Made by a program: the position numbers and the translations under genes. This document shows positions 12,589 to 24,786 of a DNA stretch of 64,000 bases, in pieces. The notes below the pieces were generated by a model, which did no database searches, had not been told where the DNA came from, and saw only the letters and a program-made list of their open reading frames with translations. Location of the stretch: positions 4,532,150 to 4,596,149 of the forward strand of contig NW_023503501.1 of the NCBI RefSeq assembly GCF_014529535.1. Direction: 5' to 3'. Positions within the stretch are counted from its first letter, which is position 1, and the number at the start of each line of letters is the position of its first letter. This DNA comes from Bradysia coprophila (lineage: Eukaryota > Arthropoda > Insecta > Diptera > Sciaridae).

Positions 12589-12596
12589 TATTTATA
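12589..12596 (-). promoter_or_regulatory. TATA box of the Gly-rich gene
   Basis: TATAAATA on the minus strand, 100 bases upstream of the ATG at 12489, placing the start site near 12560. Confidence 0.6.
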
Positions 12597-12599
12597 TGG

Positions 12600-15500
12600 A
12601 AGCGCAAGCTAACGTCACCGTCATAATTGAGATGGATATCAAACAAGGTGAAACGCAAAGTCCATAATTAATTTCTGTATTCCACGTTAGAATCATGATT
12701 GACGCAGTCAATATAATGAGTGGCAGGAATTATAGTGGGAAAATGGCTTTAAATTTGTAATCTCCGCGCCAACGCTAACCGTTTTTGATTAAATTTCAAT
12801 TGTTACCTAGGATAATCTGTATGGCTTGAAAGAAATGAACTCTAGGTGAAACAAACGTTAAAACAGGAAAGCTTTCGTCATAGATAAAACTTCTAACGAA
12901 GCTGCCACTAATTTTCCGCTTCTCAAAACGATTCCGTAGATGCGCAGAGGTGCTTTATAAAAATTTTCGGTTAATTGCAACAGAATCAGAACGAAGCGTA
13001 ACAAGACATCTTGTCCTCGACGGTGATCGGTTTCCTCGGTATTAAGTTCGATCAAAAACCCAGCAGCAATACGATGATCATCATCATCCACCGCTTCCAC
13101 TCGTGATTCAGAATTTCATAAGACCTAGACCGATAAGACCCTTTGTCGCGTACAGGCATTAATATTTTGCGTTTTGTTCAAATGTGAGCAGTTGTCTAGC
13201 ATAGTGAACGAAAAAATGTTTTTCCTCCGATTTTTGCGTCTGATATCGGAACGGAAAATATAATTATTGTTTGGATTGATAAATAGATACCTTTGACGCT
13301 AATATATCACTTTTTGTTTGTCTTACTAATTATTCAACGATTCAAAACAATTTTGTTGCAAATTTTTTTTTTCTTCTAAACTCGGTAATTTCACAGATAA
13401 TTAGGTGATGGAGGGCGACGATCTGATTTGGTTTTATACGAAATGAATGTAATCATCACATTGTGATGATATCACGACAAATTTGTTGTCGAAATAAAGA
13501 TTGTTGATTGCTACAGGGACAAAATTATATGATGACATGAAATAACATACGTACGTGTCGTATTGTTGTTTTCATGTGGGTGGTATGTATTTAATGCATT
13601 TTGGAGTGAACCAAGAGAATTGGAATGAAAACTCGCCTGTCATTGACCTAACTTGTATCTGTATAGAAATAAAGCCAATTTCTCTCCCATCTAACCCAAT
13701 GTCATTCACATGTCGATTCTATCTTATGCCAATGCGTACCAATTTATCATTTCTTTGCAAATTGCGCTACAGAGTAAAGTAAGAATAGTTTTGGACACAA
13801 CATTTTCCAAAGCCGCATATTCATATTTCATTGTTAAATTTATGTTTTTTGGTTTTTCGTAATTTCTAAACTCACTACTTCCTGTCGACTTTTTTTTAGG
13901 TTTTTTGAACGATTATTTTGAGCTGAGAAAAATGGAACCTGTATTTATCAATTTGAAACGGCGGTCTAGTTCTGATGCTATGCCTTATGCAGTCTCAGTA
14001 TCTTTACGAACAGAGTTTTGCTGTATACGCTGATTTTTAGTAATATTCTCCCCTCAGCTAACACTTCGAGAACCATTGTTGTGAAAAACGTGGAATTGAA
14101 AAATTCATTTTTGTGTGTAACTATACCCTCGAAATGAAATTTCTTACTTTTCTTCCCTTGGTGAACAAATAACTATCGTCGTCGAACGAACATATTTGTA
14201 TTAACAAATCTGAAATGTTCCATCAAAAAAAAAGTCGAAAAAAGCCACCGTTCAGATATGTAACCAGGTGAGCCCCTGGAGTGACTTTTTCTCAATTTCT
14301 TTCATAGAGTAGTCTTTCTTCGAGCTTAAATCACATCTACTCGATGTTCAAAATTATTGGTTTCTGTTTGCATTAAAATGCGAGAATTCTTCGAAGCAAT
14401 CGGCCTGCAAATTCCATTCTTTGAGAGAAATCACTACACTCTATTAAGTGGATAATTTTTGGAATCAAACTCTGACAAATCAGAAATTGTGGAACGGATT
14501 TTTAACGATGGGCTTCCTCATCGTAGCTCTTTAGGTTGTCTAATAGGGTGATTAAGCGAAATCGGTCCACAGTCCAAAACTGATTTCATCGAAAGTCGGC
14601 GATGTGGTAAGATACGAGAACTGTGCTGACGGACATGAGTAACATGTGACGAAATGACGGGTGGTTACTGTGTCGTACTCTCAATAGTGACGACACGACA
14701 CATTACATCTTCCTTCTAAATCGTTTTAAGGTCAGAAAAGCTACGAAAAGCTGTTCTCACTCGCTGCAAGCTGTAACAGCCGATTCTTTTTTTATGGTTG
14801 ACCGAATGAAAATAAAATTGAAAAGAAAAAAAACAGGCGGAATCAATGATCAGTAAATTTAATTTCATTCATTTAAAGTTCTTCTGGTTTTAGTTTACAT
14901 TATTTGTTTGTTGGTTGCAATCGTTTATGTTTAAAGGTACTTCTAATACTGAATTTTTCTAAATGGTTTTTTTTGTTCATTTCTTTTTCTTCCTTTCTTT
15001 GGTACATTTTTTTTCATTATAATAATTCGGCTGGTTTTACATTGAATTTGCTTAGCAAGTTTTAATAATTTGTTTTCCCTTAAATTGTTAGTAACACATT
15101 TACACAAGAATTCATTGGTTGGTTTGAGATTGTTTGTTTTTCACTTAATTAAATTTTCCAATTTTTTATTTTCGACAAATACAAGAAAAAGTTTTCCTTT
15201 CTTTCAATCTTTTACTTCAATAAATTGTTTTTCTTTTGTTGAGATGAAATTTGTGTTTTTGAACATCAATTTCTTAAATATCTACAAATTAATCTGACTA
15301 TTAAGTGGTCTGGCTTTGATTAAATTTTGATAATATCATTTCATCAACAGCTCCGAATTCATTAAATGAAATTCATCAACTTAAAATTAATCGTAGAAAC
15401 AAAATATTATAACAACAACAAGAACAACAGAAAATGTTTAATAAATTATCGAAACCCATGTCCAAATACTTTAAATTGTATATTAAGGCGAAAGTCAGAC

Positions 15501-16035
15501 CGTCAGTCGCAATAGGGAAATTCCTTTCATATTTACATACTCGATATACGCTCGTATTTCCAGTATCGTTTATATAACTTTGACAGTTTGTAACTCTGGC
15601 AGTCTGTTTAACCAAAATCCGTCTCGTCGAAATTGAATTATTTTTACATAATTTATTCAATTATAATCGATATGATCGATATAAAAAATGAAAAGAATTC
15701 TGCTAATAAAAAAATGGGGAGTGTCACGGTGAGGTTGAACATAGTCATACTACTTGTGCCACGCACATGAAATATTCTACTTGATTTTACTACAGCGCCG
15801 CGTCCCGTGACTAATAATAACATAAAATAAAAATCGAAAGTGCGGCAATGAGAAAAGTTAGATTTTGTGAAAATAGTTAACCTCGGTAAACTTCGACTGC
15901 TGACATGGACTACCAGAACAGTTGAATTCGTGATGAACTCAGTTGGGGAACTGTTGTTTTACAACTTTGCTCTGTTCATACAAAAACTCCAATGCCCATA
16001 TGGCCAGTCCGGGCCAAGCATACACTTGATAGTTT
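12600..16035. other. Intergenic, no supported gene
   Basis: About 3.4 kb without a convincing gene. 14860-15300 is strongly T-rich on the + strand. An open frame at 12858-13100 (-) and another at 13555-13782 (+) have neither a recognisable domain nor splice support. A GTCACGG-type inverted pair flanks 15721-15812 but is too short to call an element. Confidence 0.5.
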
Positions 16036-16037
16036 TT

Positions 16038-16213
16038 GGCAAGGTAAATATAGTGTGGAGGTAGGTAATGCCATTCAGATACTAGAGTTTCTATTCCATT
16101 TTTTGTTTTTAACGAAGTAGGACATGGCGTCTGTATCGAACCTTCGTGCCACTGCACTTCTGATTCGGTTATGTATGGCACTGCCCTCACACTATATTTA
16201 CCTTGTTTTTTAG
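16038..16213. repeat. MITE-like element with CAAGGTAAATATAGTGTG ends
   Basis: Inverted ends of about 21 bases (CAAGGTAAATATAGTGTG and its complement) enclose about 135 bases. Similarity continues inward to a GGCA/TGCC pair. No coding capacity. The superfamily is not identified because no clear target duplication is visible. Confidence 0.75.
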
Positions 16214-16475
16214 ACTGATGAAAAATGGCAACAAGAAGTAGACTCGAGTGATATTTTTGGTTGGATATGGGTTTCTACGTCACTATATTACGTAACAAAA
16301 AATTTAAAAAAAAAAATAGATTTTCTTAACGAATCAATTTCAATAAATAAAGGTTTTACAGCAAGACCACCTCTGACACTACATTTACTTTATTTAGTCA
16401 TCCATTGAGTAAGTCATTGAACGTGATTGCAAAAGATAACTGACGAGGATAAAGCAGGACGAATTTTTGTGAAAA

Positions 16476-16575
16476 TTATTTCACCAAATTTTCCTTAATT
16501 TTCAAAAAAAAAAAAATTGATAAAATTCGGGAAAATAAAGGAAAATATGAGAAAATGTTTTCCCAAAAATAGTCC
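16476..16575. repeat. AT-rich repeat related to 36806-37115
   Basis: On the minus strand this reads GGGACTATTTTTGGGAAAAC followed by TTTTCC-rich sequence. Related strings, GGACTATTTTAGGGATTTTT and GGGACTATTTTAGAGAAAAC, occur at 36860-36880 and 37032-37055. It abuts the LINE fragment at 16576. Confidence 0.6.
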
Positions 16576-17013
16576 CTGGTAGGATTATCAAGAAATGACG
16601 GAAAGAAACCTGATGGAGTAACTTTGACGCCATGGTCTAAAGGAAAACCTTTGGTCTGGGACGCGACTTGCGTAGACACGTTCGCTGATTCATACTTGTC
16701 GAAAACATCTAAAAAAGCTGGCGAACTCGCAAATTTTGCAGCGCTTGAAAAACACAAACATTATTCAGATTTGACTTCATCTAATAATTATATTCTTTTA
16801 GCATTTGCAGTAGAAACTATGGGTCCTTGGAGTACAGAATCAAAAAATTTCATCAACACTATTGGTTCGAAGTTGCAGGAATTAACTGGTGACAAGAAAT
16901 CAAAATTTTATCTAACACAAAGAATCTCGTTGGCTATTCAACGCTTCAATGCTAGTTGCGTAATGGGAACAATTCCTGCGGCGAAACCTTTGGAAGAAAT
17001 TTTTTATTTATAA
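16576..17013 (+). mobile_element. C-terminal fragment of an RLE-type LINE (copy A)
   Basis: Open frame beginning [20 protein letters not shown] and ending EEIFYL plus stop. It matches the C-terminal domain of the larger copy at 38821-40292 almost motif for motif: KPDG...W.KGK.L.WD.TCVDTFA, then AVETMGPW, then RISLAIQ. The KPDG followed by WD resembles the PD...D core of the restriction-like endonuclease of R2-type LINEs. Everything 5' of that core is missing. Confidence 0.75.
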
Positions 17014-17600
17014 TGTAATCTGAAAAGATCCAAGTTTTTACAGGTTGGGATGAAGGCTTAGCCTGACCACCTTTTCTTGGTATATGCAAATTTCTTAAAT
17101 AAATATTTCAATACAGTCCCTGGTATAGAGTATTCAAAAAAAATTTGTGTAAGAAAGAGACTGGTAAATGAGTCAAAAAAATCCGAGCTTATCATCTTAT
17201 ACCAAGTCATAAAAAACCGCGGCAACGTGTTCAATGACTCACCGAATGGCATACGTTTTGAATAAATATTTCAGTTAAAAATCAAACGAAATTCTCTTAT
17301 TGTAAATACTGTAAATTTTATGTAATGTTTTTCCCAGTGTTTTTCTTCCGATATTTTGGTCTTGCAGATAAATTTATATATTTCTATTCGATAAGCATAG
17401 CTTGAACAGAGAGCTTATCCACATCATTTTAATGATAGAATGTATATGGTTTTGGTTTTCACTTGTATAGATTTGTACATTAAAGAAAAGAATTTGGCAA
17501 AAAAAAACTTTTTTTTTTCGTTTTAACTAAATCTTACCTTTCGATGGGTTCCATTCGACACCGATTGCCAAATCCCGTCTTAGATAAGATTACTTAAATC
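17014..17600. other. Intergenic between LINE fragment and VWFC gene
   Basis: AT-rich sequence that holds the presumed 3' UTR of the VWFC gene (read leftward from 17601). No other gene or element is recognised. Confidence 0.5.
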
Positions 17601-20600
17601 TCATTCGGCGACCTCGTCGTCGTCGGATGATGAACTGGCGGGTATGGTGCTGAACCATGGTTCACGATTTTTAATTGTTCTGGAAAATTGAAAAGAAAAA
17701 AATTATCAGAATATCTTTGGGTACAACTAGAGCAGTTAGAGGCAGTGAAATTTCAGTATGAATTTGATTCAGCTGTTTTTCAGCTGATCCACACAAGTAA
17801 TCAAAACTATTTATACGTCTTTACACGGGGTTATCACTACCACGCGCGTGCTTCAACCGTATAACAAGTACAAGTATAAGTTGTGGTTTTGATTGTATGT
17901 GTATGTATGTGTGGATCACTGGATCAGTTGAAAACCAGCTAGACAAGTGAAAAACCGAGTCAGGAAATACACACAGAAGAACAGTTGACACTGACGAGCT
18001 GTGTCTGAATCAATGAAGTCCAAGGTAATTTTAGACAATTTGAGAAAGGTGACATGGGGGCGTCCATGGCTTTTCCACATTTTTTTTTCCAACTTTCGTC
18101 ACATTTTACATCTTGTAACAGGGCATTGTCATTGACTAGACCGCACAAAGAGAGAAGGTAGATGGTTAACTATATCAGAACGAAAAGGTATATTCGCTAA
18201 GATGCATAATTCTTCCTATCCATAAATGAACACACAGTTGGAGACATCATGGATATTGTCAGACGTCTTCGAGTTTTAACAGAGTCCATGTTATCAACCG
18301 TACTGTGTCACTGACACATAATTTGAAAATTGACAAAATTGTAGATTCTTGTCACAAAGAACATCATGTCGGTGGGTCAAGTACTTAAAATTATCGATCG
18401 ATGAGTTACAATGATTTTGTCGATAAGGATAAGTGTCAATAAGTTCAAGTCGATAAGGATATTGGAGGTGGAAATTAGACTAACAATTGAAATGACTGAG
18501 CACAAACAGGTGATTTTTGTCACTAAGCACCACGAACTGGTATTGCTTCCACTATCTTCAATTAAAAATGTAAGAAAAATGAAAATGAAACTTACGCAGT
18601 TTTCTGTTTCGTATTCGAAGGCAGTGTCGTCGAGGTGCGATAGTACGTCTGTTCGTCCTCTTGCTTATCTTCCAATTTTCGCTGCAAAGTCATGGTCTCT
18701 TGCGGTTGTTCCTCTACCGGCTCGTTTAAATAATATCTGGACCCGTGCGCTGATTTACAGTTCTCACATTCGCTCAGATAATCGTCGTCCAGACTGTCTA
18801 GATTTGGCAGAAAATGTTCCCGTGGATTCGAGCAATTTTTGTATGTCGTGCACACCGGTAACTGTTTGTCGTCCACTTTGTCGACTGTTAATATTGTAGC
18901 GATTTTCGGTTTCGGCGTGGATGTGCACGACGGTAACAGTGGATTCGTTGTTGCTGAAGCAGTGGTAGCGTTGGGGATAAATGCAGTCGGATTCGGCATT
19001 GACGTTTGATTGAAGTTGACTTGATGCTTCGATGAAATGTTGATGGGCGACGGAATGTTGATGACGGATGGCACCTTACTAACGACATCTGATATAACCG
19101 ACACTTTTCCTGTCGACACTTTCGGCAGTGTGTAGTGATTGGTGAGCATCGGAAAGCTTTGCGTGTAATTTATTTTCCCCAGACTCCGTGACTTCTCCAC
19201 ATTGCTCAGTCCACCGATCGGATAGAGAAACGATTGCGTAGTGAGCTTATCGTCAGAGCGTGGCAACGATTTTGTGTGCGTAAGTTGTTGATGTCCGATA
19301 ATTGCGGTCGAACGTGGTGTGATTTTCGGCTGCGCCACTGACATAAACTGGTCGTTTGGGCGTGATATTGTTTGTATTCGTGGTGATTGTGATGGATGTG
19401 GCATGGTCACCGGATTTTTACACATTTTCGGTGGTAACACTGGATTTTCGATTGGCGTATTTTTGGCCATTGAATCGATTAACTGTAGCGGAAAGGGTGT
19501 CGACACAGCGCTGCCTTTGTGATATAAATTTGATTTGGGAGACTTTTGCCGACGCGGAGTCGGTGTTTGAGTATTTTTCAGAATTGAATGAATTTGGTGC
19601 TGTTGTTGTGGCTGTGGTGGTGGTGGTTGTTGTTGCTGTTGTTGCTGCAGCTGCTGCTGTTGATGATGATGATGGTGAAGATGTTGTTGGTCGTCCTGAA
19701 TGTAACTGGTTTCGTTGGAATTGATTTGCTTGGAAATGGTTGGAATTTTGTTGGAAGATTTGGTTCGATGCAACGAAGAGTTGTTTTGGTTGCTTTGACT
19801 ACAGTCAGCAACGTCCTTGGCAGTGGCGTGAATAGATTTGGCCTTGGCCACATAATTCTGTTTTTGGTTGTTCAGTTTGGTCGACAATGTGGACAGAAAA
19901 ACTTCATTTTGTGGTTCGCGTGAAGTGTCCACCTGCTTTGATCCCATGTATGTCATCGGTACATGTTGTACGGGACACTGGCAGATCAATTTTTTGCTTT
20001 TATTCATTGACGCCGAAGACTTTTTGGGCGTTTCGTTTGATGTTTTGCTCGACTTTTGCAACGTTCCCTGGTTCCCCGGTTCGGATGTGGTAGTAAAATG
20101 ACGCGGTATCGTTCGATGTTGACGCCGCGACGATGGGGTTCTGAGTTGATCGGTGCAAACAGTGCTGCACGAACGACCGCTCTCATCGAATAATGGCGGT
20201 GGCAATATTGTCGACAACTTGTGGTCGTCATTCGATTCCACTGGATCAGTTCGGTTTTGGAAACTGTGTACGTCTCGCGCCTCGAATTGTGGTGTGGCAG
20301 TCGCCGATTGGGTGCAACAGATCGGCTTATTGATCGTACAGTTCTTGTAGCTACATTCACTTCTGGCAGTTTCCAACGAATTAGTCGAATAATTGAAATT
20401 TACGCGATCCGCAACGTTTAATTTGTTGCTGCTGCTGCTGACAATATGCGATTCCAATTGACCCATGGTCACAGCTGGTCTCACGACATACGATGGATTT
20501 TTCAGTTGATGATTTTCGCCCGCAGCCACTGCAGTTATGTTGCCCGCATTGTTGATGTTGATGTTTATCAAATTGGTCGTGTTTGTGGTAATGTTGGAAC

Positions 20601-21639
20601 CGTCACACGAATTGTCGGTGGAGCATAAATTCATTGGCAATGATCGATGTGTCGTAGTAGCAACACTGACCGTACACTGAGAATTTAACGATTCTGCTTG
20701 TGCTAAAGCCACAGCTTCTTCGTACGGTGGAGGGGCTTCTCCGCGTGGAAAATAACCGCTCGGTGGTTTCCACAAATGATAATGACCGGGATGATTTTCG
20801 AACGGATATTCCATATTCATCGATCCACCGCCCATGTAATTAATATTGCCACCAATGTATCTAAGTGAACGAGAAAAAACACGAAGCTGTACGATGCACG
20901 GCGAGCACGAATCTACACCTATCTCCTCTACTCACCCAATACTTCCCATAGTTCTTTGTTCATCGTTCACCTGGCGATTGACTCTCATCCGGATTTTTCG
21001 TTGTCGAAATCGATTCAGAATGAAAAACAACAGCGAAACCGTCAAGGTGACTGAAAACGAAACATTTTTGTCGTCAGAAACGCAAAACTGAATTTCCTCG
21101 TCACGAATTCGGACTTACTCGTAACGCCAGTAGCCACCAGTCATATACCAAAATCGGATGTTTTGTCATTGTTGTTGTTCCCCAAAGTACTGTCCAGACA
21201 AATGAAGTCACAGCAATTGTTTCCAATTTGAAATGATTTGCACTCCTGCGGCGGACTGCACAGCACCGATTTGCATGATTTCGGATGTCCGTTGTCACAC
21301 ACACACATTTTGCACAGATCGGGACCAGGCACATAAAAGCGACCTGTTTCGAAGCTAATGCCATGGTTATTCATGCATTCACCTAACGAATTACCAGATA
21401 CAGCCATCACAACTGGCAGGCAAAATGAAACAAAAAAAAAGTTAATTCAAATGCCAGATGAATGCAAGGTGCACAAGGTGAACTAGGTGAACCAAATTGG
21501 ATTTGTTCGTTCGGGTATGTATGTACACCATCAACATCTTGTTTTTCCTTTCATGTTTTTTACCTTTCAAATTTTCAGCCACTTTGATGATTAGCGGAAT
21601 TAGCACCAATTGCACTCGATTTTCCATCATTCGACCCAT
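17601..21639 (-). CDS. VWFC-domain single-pass membrane protein with Gln/His-rich tail, 5 exons
   Basis: Predicted type I surface protein. Minus-strand exons: 21639-21564, 21412-21149 (or 21119), 21050-20936, 20860-18596 and 17679-17601, about 932 residues. Exon 1 is a signal sequence. Exon 2 carries a VWFC domain (residues about 38-97) with ten cysteines in the family spacing, including the CC pair. Exon 3 gives the hydrophobic segment (TLTVSLLFFIL) and a basic stop-transfer run (NRFRQRKIRMR). The large exon 4 is cytoplasmic, with a PPPYEEA motif (a PPxY ligand for WW-domain ubiquitin ligases), a His/Gln/Pro-rich tract near residues 545-575 and a C-terminal acidic end continued in exon 5 (REPWFS...SSSSDDDEVAE). 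The architecture recalls DGCR2/IDD, but that name is tentative. The exon 2/3 junction is unusual: see the separate entry on the in-frame TGA. Confidence 0.8.
17739..17945. repeat. MITE-like palindromic element, copy 1, in intron 4 of the VWFC gene
   Basis: Related along its length to 37363-37566: GGCAGTGAAATTTCAG, TTTATACGTCT, ACGCG and GCTTCAACC blocks in order. The right end is more decayed than in the second copy. Confidence 0.7.
21119..21148 (-). promoter_or_regulatory. 30-base segment between two alternative donors, containing in-frame TGA-CTG
   Basis: Two donors keep the same phase: TTTTG/GTATAT (exon end 21149) and GA/GTAAGT (exon end 21119, a near-consensus donor). The segment between them reads GIxLVATGVT in frame, where x is a TGA at 21141-21143 followed by CTG. 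With that codon read as an amino acid, the membrane helix would be a full 20-22 residues. With the upstream donor, it shrinks to about 14. Termination at this TGA would give a soluble VWFC protein of 115 residues. Confidence 0.65.
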
Positions 21640-22439
21640 ATTTTAAAACACAATTTCACACTGGCTATTCGTAGATTTTGACACAAAAATTAAATGAAAT
21701 TTTATTTCGACATCTACAGCTGCTGCTGTCACAAAAAATTTTCGATTTCTTTTATCAATCAGTGATGCCATCGAGAAAATGTTGCAGTGTTGGTATGATT
21801 GCAGAAGGATGTCAAAAAGATTGAAAAAAGTAAAAACTTTACATAAGTTCAACGCAATAGGTTTGTTCCAAATACATAACTGTAAACCCGAACTTTGACA
21901 ACCCGAACGACGATGATTTCTTCCACAGAGATAAACATAACCTAAATGTCAACCAATTTTTTTTTTGTAAATTTTCGTCCAAGGTTCTGAAATAACAGGT
22001 TAAGACACTTATGAAGGTGGGTGAAACACAAATCTTGACAATTCAGACATGAATATTGTTTGAAAAGTCAACTTGAAAACAATTTCTTTTTTGTTAAGTT
22101 GAAATCGTCATATAAAAACCTAGTTGGCGCTACAGCTGAAATCCTCAACATGGAAAATACATTTACTAAAGAAAAACTTAAGAAAATGGAAATTTATAAA
22201 CTCACGCACCAACCGTTAGTTTTTTCGATCAAATTTTATGTGTTCTCCCATGCTCTATCTCAAAATTACTAAATTAAAAATTTATCACTAAAAATTTAGG
22301 GAACTATTCAACAATTTTGATGATCAAATGTAATCAATATGGACGTTGCAATGTGTGGGTAATGATTGGAAATACTAGCAGCACTAACAGTATCAAAAGT
22401 TATTTTCATGTTATGCAAGATGAAAAAGAAATAAATATT
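21640..22439. other. Upstream region of the VWFC gene
   Basis: AT-rich sequence holding the presumed 5' UTR and promoter of the minus-strand VWFC gene. No TATA box is obvious. Short open frames at 21643-21852 and 22060-22272 are not supported. Confidence 0.45.
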
Positions 22440-22720
22440 TTGAGACGTACCTCAAGGCAAGCTATAATAAATTGGTCTTCGGTCCTCTCGCTCGCATCTA
22501 AACATGTTGACAGAGAAGCAAATTTTTTGACAAGTTCCCCAAGGCAAGTTATAATTAACTGGTCTTCGGTCTTCTCGGTTATATAATTTGGATCAGTTAT
22601 TTTAACTTTACTTGGAGGATATGTCAAAAATGTATATGAAAATATGCAATGACAAGTACCCCAAGGAAAATTATAATTAACTGGTGTTCGTATACTCACT
22701 CTGCACTCTGCTCCCATATA
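22440..22720 (+). repeat. Three direct copies of a 45-base repeat
   Basis: Copies start near 22448, 22535 and 22652. Each reads roughly AGTACCCCAAGGCAAGTTAT followed by AATTAACTGGTCTTCGGT. A fourth, single copy lies at 56459-56505. The middle copy is closest to the shared sequence. Confidence 0.8.
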
Positions 22721-22744
22721 ATAGACAGGTTGCGCATATGACAT

Positions 22745-22870
22745 AACATGTCAAGTTATAAGTTGGAAATTATAGGTCACATCGTCATGCAAGAAGTTCT
22801 GGGAGGTTACTTATAATTTAAATAAACTTATAATTCCCAAGTTATAAGTTGATTTATAAATGAAACGTCA
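22745..22870. repeat. Small inverted repeat around AAGTTATAAGTTG
   Basis: AAGTTATAAGTTGGAAATTATA near 22754 pairs with an AACTTATAATTCCCAAGTTA segment near 22827. It is AT-rich and short; it may be a decayed foldback element. Confidence 0.5.
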
Positions 22871-22960
22871 TTTGCGCAAACCGTCTAAATTTTTTCGCCT
22901 GAAAGTTCCTTTCCTTTTGAGAGTCGTTTCTGTATAAAGGAACTTTCATGCAAAGATTTA

Positions 22961-23367
22961 ATGGGGGACTGAAGTTTTGACAAGTTATTTTTAATCGACG
23001 TAAAACATTATTCTAAACAAAAAATTGTTTTACGATATGTCTCTGAATATACTGATATTTTATAAGCTCGTCTAAACTTCGAAACGTACAGCTGCCCGCA
23101 ATTTTTCTGATTTTACACTGTTTTTAGAAATTATTTTGATCAGAATTGTCGATACCCATGTAGTTGTTGGTGCAGAACACCTTACAAATACTTATTTTCA
23201 TCAAGACTGGACATTTTAGGCGGCTGACAAAATTGGGTCGATTTTGGGTCGTACTTTGTAAACATAATTAATTTTATTTAAATTTTTTTTTTGCATTTTA
23301 GAGACAACAATTTTTTGCTTAGAATAACGTTCTGCGCCGAATTGGTCAAAACTTCAATCCCCCATTA
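22961..23367. repeat. Foldback/MITE element with ATGGGGGA ends
   Basis: The ends read ATGGGGGACTGAAGTTTTGA on the left and the complement of ATGGGGGATTGAAGTTTTGA on the right. Similarity continues about 75 bases inward (CGTAAAACATTATTCTAA opposite AACGTTATTCTAAGC). The outer flank shows TA on each side. No coding capacity. Confidence 0.8.
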
Positions 23368-24786
23368 TGTGAGACTCTTGTAAAAACCAATGTCGACTTG
23401 TATGCTTAAGTTTTTGTATGCTCTAATCAGTAATGACATTTAATTTATCAAAATTATATCCCCACACATAAGATATAAGGAGAAATAATCGAATGAGAAT
23501 CCTTAAGCGAACAAGAATGTCTACGCAATAGAATATTAAAGAAAGGAATGTGACATTTCGAAACTGCAATAATTTTTATCGAACGAAAACGTCTGGCAAC
23601 ACTGGCTCAAATGAACATACGGACACACATTCGATGAACATTGAAAAAGCTGAGAACAGTCAAAATGGGTCTCAGTATAAAAACAACACCCGAACAATGC
23701 ATGATTTCCCTGGACGAGTAGTGAAAAATCGATCTTTAGTGCATATTTTACCAGTTTGCAAAAAGCCAAGTGTTCGATTAAAACCATCCCGTTTGCTACA
23801 ACGTACGACGTATGCACCAAACAATCGTCGATTGGCCACCTGAATTATTTTGGCTTTTTATGCAGACGCGTATCTTGTATTGATCGGAGAAACACCATCG
23901 AAGAACGAACAAAAAAAAGTTGGACGAGAAAAAAATGGAATCCGTCTGACCTCTTTCGCGTACGTACAAAGTTAATTTTATTCAATTTCTATTTCATTTG
24001 GTGCTTTACCGATTTCAATTGGTCGAATAACAGCCAGATACGATAAGTTCGAGGGGGCTAGAAAAGGTTTTTTTTAATTTGATCTGAAGAGAAAAGGTTC
24101 GCGTAAAAGAGGCGACGTGTATGGTTAAAAATATTACCCGGGGCTATCAATTCAATTGTCAATTTCAATTGTGTCTATTGAACTAATTAACCACATTGGC
24201 CACAACCACAAACGTGAAAAAAATGATAATTCGCTGGTCGATTAAATGTTAAATCGAGATTTATGCGGGAATGTGTATACGTACCGCAAGAGAGATTGTT
24301 CGCGATTGTGAAAAGTACCTTTCCTCACACATCATAAACAGATGTTCCATCTGACATTGTGAGTATACGCGCGCTGCGGTATAGATGTTGTTTGGGTTTT
24401 TTTTTTATTACCTACTTTAGCGTCACTTCGCACTGCTAATCTTTCTATTTTATCACCCAGTTCAAGATTTTTGATCTTCTGTTTTTCTTGCGCTTAGTTT
24501 TTGTGTGGAGCGTGTGGAGTGAATAATTTCTTCGTTTATCACATTGAATTGATTGCTCTATCGGTGTGTGTACTATGTACTAAGGACATTTTACATCGAT
24601 AAGGTAATGCGAAAAGTCATTGTCGCTCCAATAAAAAGCGGCAATCAAAACGGTGCGGCATTTCGTTTGTAGAACAAATTATTTATTTATCTGAAAATGA
24701 ACTGAGTGGTGTCAGCCGATTTAACTGCAGCTACCTATTTTTATTTTGAAATCGTTTACAGTAGAGCCGTTACACGTGTTAGGTGG
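23368..24786. other. Intergenic, no supported gene
   Basis: Open frames at 23536-24046 on both strands overlap one another and show no domain. A GTG-rich stretch at 24490-24605 ending in AAG/GTAATG looks like it could be a non-coding first exon, but nothing downstream confirms it. Confidence 0.45.

Noticed and set aside
18411-20628. Several plus-strand open frames opposite VWFC exon 4
   Set aside because: They are antisense shadows of the Gln/His-rich coding exon.
23536-24046. Overlapping open frames on both strands
   Set aside because: They shadow each other, and none contains a motif or plausible exon borders.
24480-24610. Possible non-coding first exon ending AAG/GTAATG
   Set aside because: No downstream coding exon could be joined to it by sequence alone.
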